A DNA stretch of 21,499 nucleotides from Methanocorpusculaceae archaeon UBA456. Lineage in GTDB: Archaea; Halobacteriota; Methanomicrobia; Methanomicrobiales; Methanocorpusculaceae. Shown here one piece after another: positions 1 through 6,715 of this stretch (the first letter of the stretch is position 1; every line of letters begins with the position of its first letter). The translations under genes and the position numbers were made by a program. The stretch is from NCBI GenBank assembly GCA_002496395.1, contig DAJQ01000009.1:48681-70179 (forward strand), given 5' to 3'. Under the pieces are notes generated by a model that saw nothing but the letters and a program-made list of their open reading frames with translations, was not told where the DNA came from and ran no database searches.

Positions 1-600
1 CTGCCTAAGCGGTGCCGGATCCCCCTCATCTGCTGCGATTTTTGCATCTGCAAGTTCATGGAGGGTATGTGCATCTGCCTCTCCGAATCCTCCCGAGAGG
101 GTGCGCCGGAGCTCGACCATCTGCCCCCGTACTCCGAGTGCGAGGCCGATATGGACGCAGAGTGTTCTGATGTAAGTGCCCGCCTCGCACCGTACCCGGA
201 GGAGGACGAGCCTTCCGTCGATATCGAGCACCTCAATTGCATGGATCGTCCTGATCCGAAGCGCCCTCTTCACCGCACTCCGGCGTGGGGGGCGCTGGTA
301 GATCCTGCCACAGAAGCTGCTCACCACCTCCCTGATCTCATCTTCGGCTACATCGCCATGCAGCTTCAGGAGGCAGATATACTCCTTGTCATGGGCGAGG
401 AGATGCTCTGCGATCTTTGCAGCCTTTCCAAGCATCACGATCAGGATGCCGGAGACCATCGGGTCAAGGGTGCCCCCCTGCCCGGTGCTGACACCGAGGA
501 TATCCCGCACCCAGGCGGCAACCTCATGGCTGGTGGGTCCCGGCGGCTTGTCGATGATGACGATTCCTGACCGGATGCCGGTCTTGTGGTCCTGTGTCAT
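1..600 (-). CDS. cbf5: Archaeal tRNA/rRNA pseudouridine synthase Cbf5 (TruB family), partial
   Basis: Catalytic subunit of archaeal H/ACA RNPs; it isomerises uridine in rRNA and can make tRNA Psi55. The minus-strand frame is open from the ATG at 600 to the window edge, giving 200 residues. Visible motifs are IDKPPGPTSHEVAAW (about residues 16-30), the catalytic GGTLDPMVSG (Asp at about 46), KEYICLLKLHGDV, QRPPRRSAVKR, EAGTYIRTL and LRRTLSGGF, all in Cbf5 order. The C-terminal PUA domain lies outside the window. The start is fixed: there is an in-frame stop at 634-636 and no start codon between. The protein therefore lacks about 40 N-terminal residues present in Pyrococcus Cbf5. The ATG overlaps the hemD stop by 4 bases (ATGA), which implies translational coupling. 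Confidence 0.93.
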   Translation of the reverse strand, partial: MTQDHKTGIRSGIVIIDKPPGPTSHEVAAWVRDILGVSTGQGGTLDPMVSGILIVMLGKAAKIAEHLLAHDKEYICLLKLHGDVAEDEIREVVSSFCGRIYQRPPRRSAVKRALRIRTIHAIEVLDIDGRLVLLRVRCEAGTYIRTLCVHIGLALGVRGQMVELRRTLSGGFGEADAHTLHELADAKIAADEGDPAPLRQ

Positions 601-1283
601 GCTCTCTTCCCGCTCAGGTACGCATTCAGTGCTTCAAGGGTTCCGGCAAGGGATCCATCGCCAACAACCTCCGGTTTCACTCCGCCTCTTCTCATTGCGT
701 CTGCGGTGATATCCCCGATTGCAATCGGGATGATACCTGTATCCTTCTCCCAGACAGCCATTACAAACGAGTTTGCGCTTGTGAAGAGGATCGCGTCTGC
801 TCCTTCTGTGTCAAGTGGTGTCTGCGTCGGAACAAGCCCGTAGCACCGGTACTCATATGCCAGACCCCCGGCATCTTCAATTGCCTGGATGAGGGCGGGG
901 TTTGGGACATCGGCCCGGGGGATCCCGATCGCCTTTCCCTCAATCCAGTCGCCGAGATAGGGCACAAAATCGCGGGAGTAGTATGTGGGGAGCGTTTCAA
1001 CAGTCAGCCCTTCCTTCTCCAGCATCCGGGCTGTCTGGGGGCCGATTGCGATAATCCGGGTATCTGTCCTGAGGAGCGGGGCTATCCGCTCGGCAGGCAG
1101 CGCGCTTGTGAAGAAGATGCAGTCGAAAGCGCCGCGGTTTGCTTCCAGCACAAATGCCTGGATCTGGTTGTCATAGATATCTGCTGCCAGAGGCGATACA
1201 ATCCGGCAGGAATGGCCGTATTGCGCACAGGTAGCCTGATCCCTGCCTGCCTTCTCCGGAAGTCTGGTTACCGCGATGATCAT
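597..1283 (-). CDS. hemD: Uroporphyrinogen-III synthase HemD
   Basis: Cyclises hydroxymethylbilane to uroporphyrinogen III, the branch point to siroheme, cobamides and coenzyme F430 in methanogens; cytosolic. The 228-residue product has the typical divergent HemD layout: N-terminal MIIAVTRLPEKAG, then DCIFFTSALPAERIAPLL and IIAIGPQTARMLEKEG in the first half, and DAILFTSANSF and IPIAIGDITADAMRRGG in the second. These are the paired alpha/beta domains of PF02602. I chose the ATG at 1283 over an upstream in-frame ATG (1334), because homology-like sequence begins there and the extra 17 residues look non-coding. The stop overlaps the cbf5 start. The gene is divergent from the permease, with a 64-bp gap. 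Confidence 0.88.
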   Translation of the reverse strand: MIIAVTRLPEKAGRDQATCAQYGHSCRIVSPLAADIYDNQIQAFVLEANRGAFDCIFFTSALPAERIAPLLRTDTRIIAIGPQTARMLEKEGLTVETLPTYYSRDFVPYLGDWIEGKAIGIPRADVPNPALIQAIEDAGGLAYEYRCYGLVPTQTPLDTEGADAILFTSANSFVMAVWEKDTGIIPIAIGDITADAMRRGGVKPEVVGDGSLAGTLEALNAYLSGKRA

Positions 1284-1347
1284 TGTTCTCTCTATTTGGA
1301 CGGATGCATGATATTCTTGTCTTCTCCTGTTCAATGATCATCTTCAC

Positions 1348-2568
1348 ATGATGGAAGGGATCCTGATCGGAGCGATAATCGGTGTGGTGCTCGGCACCAT
1401 CAGCGGGTGTACGCCGGGGATCCACTCCAACACGATGGCAGGTATCCTCCTCGGGGTGCATCCGGCACTCCTCGTCCTCTTTGGCCCTGCAGTCTTTGCG
1501 GCATCTGTGACAGCAACCCTGATCACCCATACCTTCCTTGATGCCGTCCCCTCCACCTTCCTCGGCGTGCCTGATCCCGATACTGCGATTGCGGTACTGC
1601 CGGCCCACGATCTCTGTATGAAAGGGCTTGGAGAGGAGGCGGTCAGGATCTCGGCACTTGGATCTGCTGCGGGTGCCGCATTCGGGCTGGTGCTCTTCCC
1701 GCTCTTCTTCTATCTTCTGCCTCCGCTCCAGCCGTACCTGGACTGGTGGATCGGACTGCTCCTACTGACAGTTGCCGGGGTGCTTGTGGTTCGGTCCGAA
1801 TCGCCGGAATGGGCGGCTGTTGTCTTCATCGCATCGGGGATCCTCGGGTCATTCACGCTCGCCTATTCATACCTCTCCTGGCAGGTGCTCCCCGGCGGAA
1901 GCCCCCTCCTCCTCCCGCTTTTGACCGGCCTCTTTGGTCTGCCGATTCTCCTCAAAGGGGCGACAGGCACAATCCCCGAGCAGATCTATCGTGGTATCAG
2001 GATGGAGCGGCGGGAGATCGCCGGGGCTGCTGCTGCCGGGACGGTTGCCGGTGCTATCGTTGGCTGGATGCCTGGTTTCTCAAATGCAACCGCAAACGCG
2101 GTACTTGCCTCATTTATCTCGTATACGCGGCATGGGAGGGGGTATATTCTTGCAACCGGTGCGGCGAATACGGCAAATGCATTCCTTGGGATTGCTGCCC
2201 TTTATGCACTTTCAAGGGCACGAAACGGGGCAATGGTGGCAATCGCAACAGAAGAGCTGCCGCCGCTTGCCGGGATCATGCTTGCGGCCTGTATCGCTGC
2301 AGTGGCAGCGTATCCGCTCACGATTCTCTTCTCAAAAGGCTCAAGGTATCTTGCAACCCTGAATGTCAGGCGGCTGAATCTTACGGTGATCCTCTTTCTT
2401 GTGGCACTGACCGCACTTGTAACGGGGCCGTTCGGGCTTCTGGTTCTCGCGCTTGCAACAACAATCGGGTCGGTGCCGCCGATGGTCTCGGTGCAGCGGG
2501 TCTTCTGCATGGGAGCGATCATGGTGCCGATCATCTGCTGGTCGGTTCTTGGAATGCCGCTCTTTTAG
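1348..2568 (+). CDS. TctA-like archaeal multi-pass permease (COG1784 / DUF112 relative)
   Basis: An integral membrane protein of 406 residues with about 10 hydrophobic segments. It has the family signature near the N-terminus (TISGCTPGIHSNTMAGILLG, residues about 18-37) and a second, related motif in the middle (GAIVGWMPGFSNATANAVL), the internal-repeat pattern of TctA/DUF112 permeases. Bacterial TctA works with TctB and the binding protein TctC for tricarboxylate uptake. No partner is present here, as is usual for the stand-alone archaeal COG1784 members, so the substrate is unknown. Two ATGs in tandem (1348 and 1351) are possible starts and neither has a clear ribosome binding site. The stop overlaps the stop of the convergent antiporter by three bases. 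Confidence 0.82.
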   Translation: MMEGILIGAIIGVVLGTISGCTPGIHSNTMAGILLGVHPALLVLFGPAVFAASVTATLITHTFLDAVPSTFLGVPDPDTAIAVLPAHDLCMKGLGEEAVRISALGSAAGAAFGLVLFPLFFYLLPPLQPYLDWWIGLLLLTVAGVLVVRSESPEWAAVVFIASGILGSFTLAYSYLSWQVLPGGSPLLLPLLTGLFGLPILLKGATGTIPEQIYRGIRMERREIAGAAAAGTVAGAIVGWMPGFSNATANAVLASFISYTRHGRGYILATGAANTANAFLGIAALYALSRARNGAMVAIATEELPPLAGIMLAACIAAVAAYPLTILFSKGSRYLATLNVRRLNLTVILFLVALTALVTGPFGLLVLALATTIGSVPPMVSVQRVFCMGAIMVPIICWSVLGMPLF

Positions 2569-3491
2569 ATGAGTCCTGCCAGTATCCCGATATATGCGAA
2601 ATACCCGATGAGAACAACCGCCGATATGAGGCGGGTTGCCCGCTCGCCTGCATAGATGATGGGGAGTGCGGCGAGCGAGAAGACTGCCATTATCAGGAGA
2701 TCGCCGGTTTCTGCAATCGGGATGGGGATGATCAGGGCGATGATTCCCATGACGAAGAGGAGGTTGAAGATGTTGCTCCCAAGCAGGTTTCCAACTGATA
2801 TTCCGGGCTCGCCTTTCAGAATCGCAGCGGCTGACGTGGCAAGTTCGGGGAGCGAGGTGCCGATGGCAACGATGGTCATCCCGATCACAAAGGCGGAGAT
2901 GCCGAGGGCAGTGGCGATTCCGACTGCTGAGGTGACAACAAGCTGTGCGCCGATGATGACTGCGATAATCCCGCCTGCCGTCATGAGATAATCGAGGCTG
3001 CCTTTTGGTTTAACTGGAAAATCTCCTTCTTCGCGTCCTTCTCTCCAGAGTGTTCTGAGGATCAGGATAAACGCAATCAGGAAGATAGCTCCTGCTGGTG
3101 CGGAGAGGTTTCCTGACCATGCAACGGCGATGAAGAGGGCGGTTGCCGCAAGCATCAGCAGGGCCTGCCTCTTCACCCCGCTGTTTGCCGGATGGTGCCG
3201 GTTGAGTGCATGGGGATTGAGCAACCCGCAGATCGCTAGTACAAGCGCGATATTGGCGATATTGCTCCCGATGATGTTTCCGGTTGCAATTCCCGGGTTG
3301 CCGGTCAGTCCGGCATTCATGCTGACGACGAGTTCAGGGAGCGAGGTTCCAAACGCAACCACGGTAAACCCGATGAGTGATGGGGTGATCCCAAAGCGTG
3401 AGGCAAGCCCGCTCCCCCCTCCGACAAAGAGGTCCGCACCTTTTACCAGGAGAATGATGCCGACTACAAAGAGTGCTGCCTCGATGATCAT
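2565..3491 (-). CDS. CaCA-family calcium/sodium antiporter (YrbG-like)
   Basis: An inner-membrane cation/Ca2+ exchanger of about 308 residues, the usual length. Both alpha repeats are plain: alpha-1 VVAFGTSLPELVVSMNAG followed by GNIIGSNIANIAL, and alpha-2 IVAIGTSLPELATSAAA followed by GNLLGSNIFNLLF. Each carries the GTSLPE glutamate and the GSNI asparagine that bind cations. The halves are joined by a charged cytosolic loop (WREGREEGDFPVKPKG). The ATG at 3491 is preferred; a TTG two codons upstream is possible. No ribosome binding site is seen, and the TATA box at 3513-3518 is about 25 bases upstream, which fits a leaderless mRNA. Ion specificity is inferred from the family. Confidence 0.92.
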   Translation of the reverse strand: MIIEAALFVVGIILLVKGADLFVGGGSGLASRFGITPSLIGFTVVAFGTSLPELVVSMNAGLTGNPGIATGNIIGSNIANIALVLAICGLLNPHALNRHHPANSGVKRQALLMLAATALFIAVAWSGNLSAPAGAIFLIAFILILRTLWREGREEGDFPVKPKGSLDYLMTAGGIIAVIIGAQLVVTSAVGIATALGISAFVIGMTIVAIGTSLPELATSAAAILKGEPGISVGNLLGSNIFNLLFVMGIIALIIPIPIAETGDLLIMAVFSLAALPIIYAGERATRLISAVVLIGYFAYIGILAGLI

Positions 3492-3510
3492 ACCCAAAGA
3501 TTCGGTCGCC

Positions 3511-3520
3511 GGATATATAG
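3511..3520. promoter_or_regulatory. Shared divergent TATA element
   Basis: The 3492-3545 spacer between the antiporter and nop5 contains one TATA-like sequence, GGATATATAG. Its core reads almost the same on both strands. It sits about 24 bases from the antiporter ATG and about 30 bases from the nop5 ATG, both suitable for leaderless or very short-leader archaeal transcripts. Confidence 0.5.
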
Positions 3521-3545
3521 GTGCTGAGGTATCATCTCTTCTGCA

Positions 3546-4412
3546 ATGACGGAGTACTGGTGCGGGAGCATAGATGATGGGGGAGTCCTTGTACCCTGTG
3601 TGGGATCTGCCGTCGAGCTGCTGGCGAGAGTGGAGTCTTTAAAGACCAATATGCAGACATTTCGCCCTCTCACGGCTGATCTGATCGAAGGGAGCGGAAT
3701 TTTCCCCGATCGTGCCGAGTATCTCAGGCGGCTCCGCGAGGTCACCATTCTCCAGGTACAGGGGGTGATCGAGGCTGCGGCATCTGGCAAGGATGCCGAA
3801 CTTCTCCAGATGGTCCGGATGCTCGACCAGATGGATGAGGTGATCAATCTCCTCTCAGAGCGGCTTGTTGAATGGTATCAGGTGACGAACCCGGCGTTCT
3901 CACAGAAGGGAAGGCAGGGTTCGGTGAAACGGGTCCTCCCGAAGATCAAACGAAGCAGATCCCGTCCACTCCGGGGGATGGCTGATGAACTTGAAGGGCT
4001 GATCGCCGCCCGGACATCACTTGCCGCTGATGTCTCACGGCTGGCGGCGCAGGTGATCCCAAACACGAGTGAGCTTGTCGGCGGCCTTGTTGCCGCACGA
4101 GTCATGGCCCGTGCCGGGGGGCTTGAGAAGCTTGCCCGGATGCCCGGCAGTTCTGTGCAGGTGATCGGTGCCGAGGCCGCCCTCTTCTCGCATATCCGGG
4201 GGAACTCGCCCTCCCCAAAACATGGGATCATCTTCCAGCATCGGCGGGTGCATAATGCCCCACGCGAGATCCGGGGGAGGGTGGCACGGGTGCTTGCGGC
4301 GAAGCTTGCGATTGCGGCCCGGATTGACTTCTATCGTGGCGAGGCGGATCCCGGCTTCCTCTCCTCGGCACAGGCACTGATCGATGGTGTTACTGGAAGG
4401 GGAACAGAATGA
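3546..4412 (+). CDS. nop5: Nop5/Nop56/58-family C/D-box RNP scaffold protein
   Basis: Archaeal Nop5 bridges the C/D guide RNA with L7Ae and fibrillarin to form the rRNA/tRNA 2'-O-methylation RNP. The 288-residue product has an N-terminal fibrillarin-binding region, a central coiled-coil segment (about residues 85-165) with the LSERLVEWY motif, and the RNA-binding Nop domain (about 172-262) containing NTSELVGGLVAARV, ARMPGSSVQVIGAEAALF and SPKHGIIFQHRRVHNAP. It lacks the long Lys/Glu-rich C-terminal tail of eukaryotic and some archaeal homologues. It overlaps flpA by 4 bases (ATGA), so partner and enzyme are translationally coupled, the standard archaeal arrangement. Confidence 0.95.
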   Translation: MTEYWCGSIDDGGVLVPCVGSAVELLARVESLKTNMQTFRPLTADLIEGSGIFPDRAEYLRRLREVTILQVQGVIEAAASGKDAELLQMVRMLDQMDEVINLLSERLVEWYQVTNPAFSQKGRQGSVKRVLPKIKRSRSRPLRGMADELEGLIAARTSLAADVSRLAAQVIPNTSELVGGLVAARVMARAGGLEKLARMPGSSVQVIGAEAALFSHIRGNSPSPKHGIIFQHRRVHNAPREIRGRVARVLAAKLAIAARIDFYRGEADPGFLSSAQALIDGVTGRGTE

Positions 4413-5035
4413 TCAGGATCGATGGACAGATCGTTTCGCCGGGTGCGGGCGGGGTCTATAATGAGCGGATGGTGAAAGGGTACCGGGTCTGGGATCCCTA
4501 CCGCTCAAAGCTTGCCGCCCTCTGCATGCTGGATGAGTCTGTAGATCTAACGGCAGATATGAAGGTTCTCTATCTGGGTGCTGCGAACGGGACGACTGTG
4601 TCGCATGTTGCAGATTATGTGAATGTGGTGTATGCGGTCGAGTTTGCTCCCCGGCCTCTCCGGGATCTGCTGGTTGTTGCAGAGAAGCGGAAGAATGTTG
4701 TTCCGATCGCAGGCGATGCAACCCGCCCTGATAGGTATGCGCCGTTTCTCGAAGAGGTTGACCTGCTGTACCAGGATGTTGCCCAGCCCGATCAGGCGGG
4801 GATCCTGATTAAACACCTGCCATTTTTGAAGCAGGGGGCCGGGATCGATGGCGGTATGGCGGCGATTCTGATGCTGAAGACGAGGTCGGTTGATATCAGG
4901 AGGACACCTGAAGAGGTCTTTGCGGAGACGATCGAGCGGCTGACAGGTGCAGGGCTATCTATCCTGAACACTTGCTGGCTTGAGCCATATCACCATGACC
5001 ATGCGGCGATTGTGTGTGGTGTTGGGGAGAGGTGA
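4409..5035 (+). CDS. flpA: Fibrillarin-like rRNA/tRNA 2'-O-methyltransferase
   Basis: The SAM-dependent methyltransferase subunit of archaeal C/D-box RNPs. The 208 residues show YRVWDPYRSKLAA near the start, SAM-binding motif I VLYLGAANGTTVSHV (about 53-67), YAVEFAPRPLRDLL, DLLYQDVAQPDQ and AILMLKTRS. The fibrillarin catalytic tetrad K-D-K-H can be placed at K34, D123, K157 and H198. Length is close to other archaeal fibrillarins. The start overlaps the nop5 stop. The stop at 5033-5035 ends the conserved block; the next 600 bases differ strongly in composition and content. Confidence 0.95.
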   Translation: MIRIDGQIVSPGAGGVYNERMVKGYRVWDPYRSKLAALCMLDESVDLTADMKVLYLGAANGTTVSHVADYVNVVYAVEFAPRPLRDLLVVAEKRKNVVPIAGDATRPDRYAPFLEEVDLLYQDVAQPDQAGILIKHLPFLKQGAGIDGGMAAILMLKTRSVDIRRTPEEVFAETIERLTGAGLSILNTCWLEPYHHDHAAIVCGVGER

Positions 5036-5077
5036 CACCGGAGAGTGGTGGTGAGCCGCTCCTCTTACCCTTTCCTC

Positions 5078-5256
5078 TTATTTCTGTTGTCTGATCTCCT
5101 GTAAAAGCCTGTGATGCTCTTTTAGTCCATTTGTAAGATTTCTGATTGCTTCTTCTCTTGTAGTGCCCTGATCAGCGACGTGAGTACGATGATCGATGGC
5201 TACGAAAAAGTTGCCTTCCCTGTGCCTTCCCTGTGAATGGTGATCCGGGTTTTCAT
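5078..5256 (-). pseudogene. HicB-like antitoxin gene frameshifted by an 11-bp tandem duplication
   Basis: From the ATG at 5256 the minus strand reads MKTRITIHREG and then hits a stop shortly after an 11-bp sequence that occurs twice in tandem (5213-5234). Removing one copy in silico joins the frames into a 55-residue protein: MKTRITIHREG, NFFVAIDHRTHVADQG, TTREEAIRNLTNGLKEHH, RLLQEIRQQK. This is the HicB layout: an IH-RE strand, xFVA, a short loop, QG-T-EEA-N-L and an amphipathic helix. In HicAB modules HicB neutralises the mRNA interferase HicA. No hicA is visible on either side. I infer a formerly functional, recently broken antitoxin. A sequencing error or programmed frameshift are alternatives. 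Confidence 0.6.
5213..5234. repeat. Perfect 11-bp tandem duplication
   Basis: The unit GCCTTCCCTGT occurs twice back to back. An 11-bp insertion shifts the reading frame by two, and it lies inside the hicB-like gene of the minus strand. Confidence 0.95.
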
Positions 5257-5348
5257 GTCTGGATGGATTGTATTGGTGTTTTGTTTGGCCCTTCTGATAT
5301 TACTCATTGCTTTCCTGTGAACAATTCATTGGTATTCTTCTGGTATGT

Positions 5349-5471
5349 TCAATACTCTTCTGGTGGTTGTTCTCTCTCTCTCTCTCTCTCTTCCAGTAGT
5401 TCAAATTGTTCCTTTTCAGGGCCATTTACATTGTATTTCTGGTTTTCGAGTTGAAATATCGTCGAAAGCAT
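5349..5471 (-). CDS. Small Glu-rich ORF containing a dinucleotide repeat
   Basis: A 40-codon minus-strand ORF starting MLSTIFQLENQKYNVNG and ending in a Glu/Arg run (EERERERE) and QPPEEY. I do not recognise it. The Arg-Glu alternation is encoded by a (GA)10 tract. A GGTGAT sequence at 5479-5484 lies 7 bases before the ATG and could be a ribosome binding site, and one inverted-repeat copy (5497-5522) sits at promoter distance. It lies upstream of, and in the same direction as, the broken hicB-like gene (92-base gap), so both may once have formed a toxin-antitoxin-type operon. Coding status is uncertain because of its size. Slippage in the repeat would change its C-terminus. Confidence 0.35.
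   Translation of the reverse strand: MLSTIFQLENQKYNVNGPEKEQFELLEEREREREQPPEEY
5371..5390. repeat. (TC)10 / (GA)10 dinucleotide microsatellite
   Basis: Ten uninterrupted TC units on the plus strand. The tract lies inside the 40-codon minus-strand ORF, where it encodes alternating Arg and Glu. Gain or loss of one unit would shift the frame of the ORF end. Confidence 0.97.
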
Positions 5472-5496
5472 GTGGTTGATCACCGGGTTGCCTTTT

Positions 5497-5522
5497 CTTC
5501 AATAAACCATATGTGAGTTTAT
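5497..5522 (-). repeat. Inverted 26-bp repeat, copy 1
   Basis: On the minus strand this reads ATAAACTCA, six spacer bases (CATATG), then GTTTATTGAAG. The outer 9 and 11 bases are identical to copy 2 at 7719-7744, which is on the plus strand; overall 23 of 26 positions match. The motif has internal dyad symmetry (ATAAAC...GTTTAT). It lies about 26-50 bases upstream of the 40-codon ORF, so it may be its promoter or operator. Confidence 0.8.
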
Positions 5523-5709
5523 GATGGTGGTGAAGAGCCGGATACTGCCCTACTCAGCCCTGCCCTCCTCTCCCTCCGCTCCATCCACTCATGAATTATA
5601 GCCTTGCAATCCGGGTAATCTCCGGGTGCAGGTTCATCGCTTCCATCGATACGCTAATAATAGAGCTGATGCAAGAGAATGGAGTACAAGCAAACAGGAT
5701 CGTCTGCCA
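5523..5709. other. Spacer without recognised gene
   Basis: Nothing convincing is coded here on either strand. TAATAATA at 5655-5662 could be the TATA box for the DUF1614 gene (TSS near 5684). The minus strand has a short open stretch ending at 5596, but it continues as an overlap of the DUF1614 gene and is probably chance. Confidence 0.4.
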
Positions 5710-6444
5710 ATGCCACGCTATGTCTTCTTCAATCCCTTCTCCATTCTGATGCTGATCATCCTCTTCGCAGCCCTTATCCTCCTTATTCCGTTTGTTCTCC
5801 TCGGCTTTGTGGGGGGTGCCCTGACGAACCTCGGGTTCTCGTGGTTCCAGGCAATCGGGCTCCTCCTCCTGATCCTGATCGGGAGCCTGGTGAATATCCC
5901 GGTAACGACGATCCGGGAAGAGGCCTCTGCGCCGGTGGAGCGGCCGGAGCGGCCGGAGGGGCGCCAGTTTGCCCCGTCTCTCTATAATGGAATGTATACG
6001 GTGCAGCCGCCGGCCAAAATAACGCAGGTAGCGGTAAATCTCGGCGGGGCAGTGATCCCGGTCCTGATATCGGTTTATCTCCTCTTTCACGCCCTCATCG
6101 GGATGGGTGATGCCCGGCTCTTCACACTCGCCTGTGTGGGGGCACTGGTTGTTACTATCGTGGTGAACCGGTATGCCCGGCTCATTCCGGGTGTCGGTAT
6201 AGGGACGCCGTTTTTCCTGCCGCCTCTTGCCGCCCTCGTCTGCGGGATCCTGCTTGCTGGTGGCTTTGGGCTGAATGCCGCCATCATTGCGTACGTGAGT
6301 GGCACAATCGGGACGCTTGTCGGGGCAGACCTCTTAAATCTCAGGAAGATCGGATCGCTTGGGGCGCCGATCGTCTCGATCGGGGGTGCCGGAACGTTTG
6401 ATGGGATCTTTCTGTCCGGGATTATTGCGGCGTTTCTGGCGTGA
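5710..6444 (+). CDS. DUF1614-family multi-pass membrane protein
   Basis: A 244-residue integral membrane protein with about seven hydrophobic segments. It has two N-terminal helices, an Arg/Glu/Pro-rich loop (EEASAPVERPERPEGRQF) and a conserved C-terminal block: RLIPGVGIGTPFFLPPLAA, YVSGTIGTLVGADLLNL and the signature VSIGGAGTFDGIFLSGIIAAFLA. This C-terminal block is what I associate with DUF1614 (PF07758), whose function is unknown; the name is from memory. The ATG at 5710 (MPRYVFF) is preferred over a GTG at 5626, whose extra 28 residues are unlike a membrane protein N-terminus. It is flanked by toxin-antitoxin relics but has the GC-rich codon use of the core genes, so it may be a resident gene. 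Confidence 0.8.
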   Translation: MPRYVFFNPFSILMLIILFAALILLIPFVLLGFVGGALTNLGFSWFQAIGLLLLILIGSLVNIPVTTIREEASAPVERPERPEGRQFAPSLYNGMYTVQPPAKITQVAVNLGGAVIPVLISVYLLFHALIGMGDARLFTLACVGALVVTIVVNRYARLIPGVGIGTPFFLPPLAALVCGILLAGGFGLNAAIIAYVSGTIGTLVGADLLNLRKIGSLGAPIVSIGGAGTFDGIFLSGIIAAFLA

Positions 6445-6486
6445 TGGAGGGCTTGGTATTAAGAGAGCCATTAATCCCGATGGGGG

Positions 6487-6630
6487 ATGAATTACTGGTA
6501 TCGGGAGGTGATAGATGATGAACCTCTCACTGATGAGGATATTGCCGAGATCCGGGATTCCCTGGAAGAGATTGAACGGGGTGAGTTCGTCCCCCATGAA
6601 GAACTGAAACGTGATCTGGGGCTTGAATGA
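6487..6630 (+). CDS. Small antitoxin-like protein, no toxin partner
   Basis: A 47-residue acidic protein: MNYWYREVIDDEPLTDEDIA, EIRDSLEEIERGEFVPHEEL, KRDLGLE. The pattern (LT-ED-xAIxxSLEEIxRGEfV-HEELKRxLGL) is that of small archaeal RelB/ParD-like antitoxins whose C-terminal helix and tail wrap the toxin. No RelE- or ParE-like gene follows; mntA starts 85 bases later. ATG at 6487 follows a G-rich stretch, and GGTATTAAG about 30 bases upstream could be a TATA box for a leaderless mRNA. Family assignment comes from pattern resemblance only. Confidence 0.55.
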   Translation: MNYWYREVIDDEPLTDEDIAEIRDSLEEIERGEFVPHEELKRDLGLE

Positions 6631-6664
6631 ATTGAATCGAGGGGCAGTTTTCGATATTTTCTGG

Positions 6665-6707
6665 CTTATATTAATATGTGCCTTCTGATAATAGTATCTT
6701 CAAGGAG
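6665..6707 (+). promoter_or_regulatory. mntA-hepT promoter and ribosome binding site
   Basis: CTTATATTAATATG at 6665-6678 is a strong TATA element. AAGGAG at 6702-6707 is a full ribosome binding site 8 bases before the mntA ATG. The spacing implies a leader of about 15-20 bases. Confidence 0.6.
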
Positions 6708-6715
6708 TACTGCAT

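Noticed and set aside
58..570. 170-residue plus-strand ORF
   Set aside because: Antisense of cbf5, whose minus-strand frame has clear conserved motifs.
5233..5454. 73-residue plus-strand ORF with a Ser/Leu run
   Set aside because: It is created by translating the (TC)10 tract and the antisense of the hicB-like and Glu-rich ORFs; it has no ribosome binding site and no protein-like pattern.
5596..6090. Minus-strand ORF opposite the DUF1614 gene
   Set aside because: Composition is that of an antisense shadow; the plus-strand membrane protein has clear conserved blocks.
6510..6545. C/D-box guide RNA (ATGATGA and CTGATGA motifs close together)
   Set aside because: No closing D box at the right distance and no terminal stem; the motifs fall in GAT/GAA codons of the antitoxin-like ORF.
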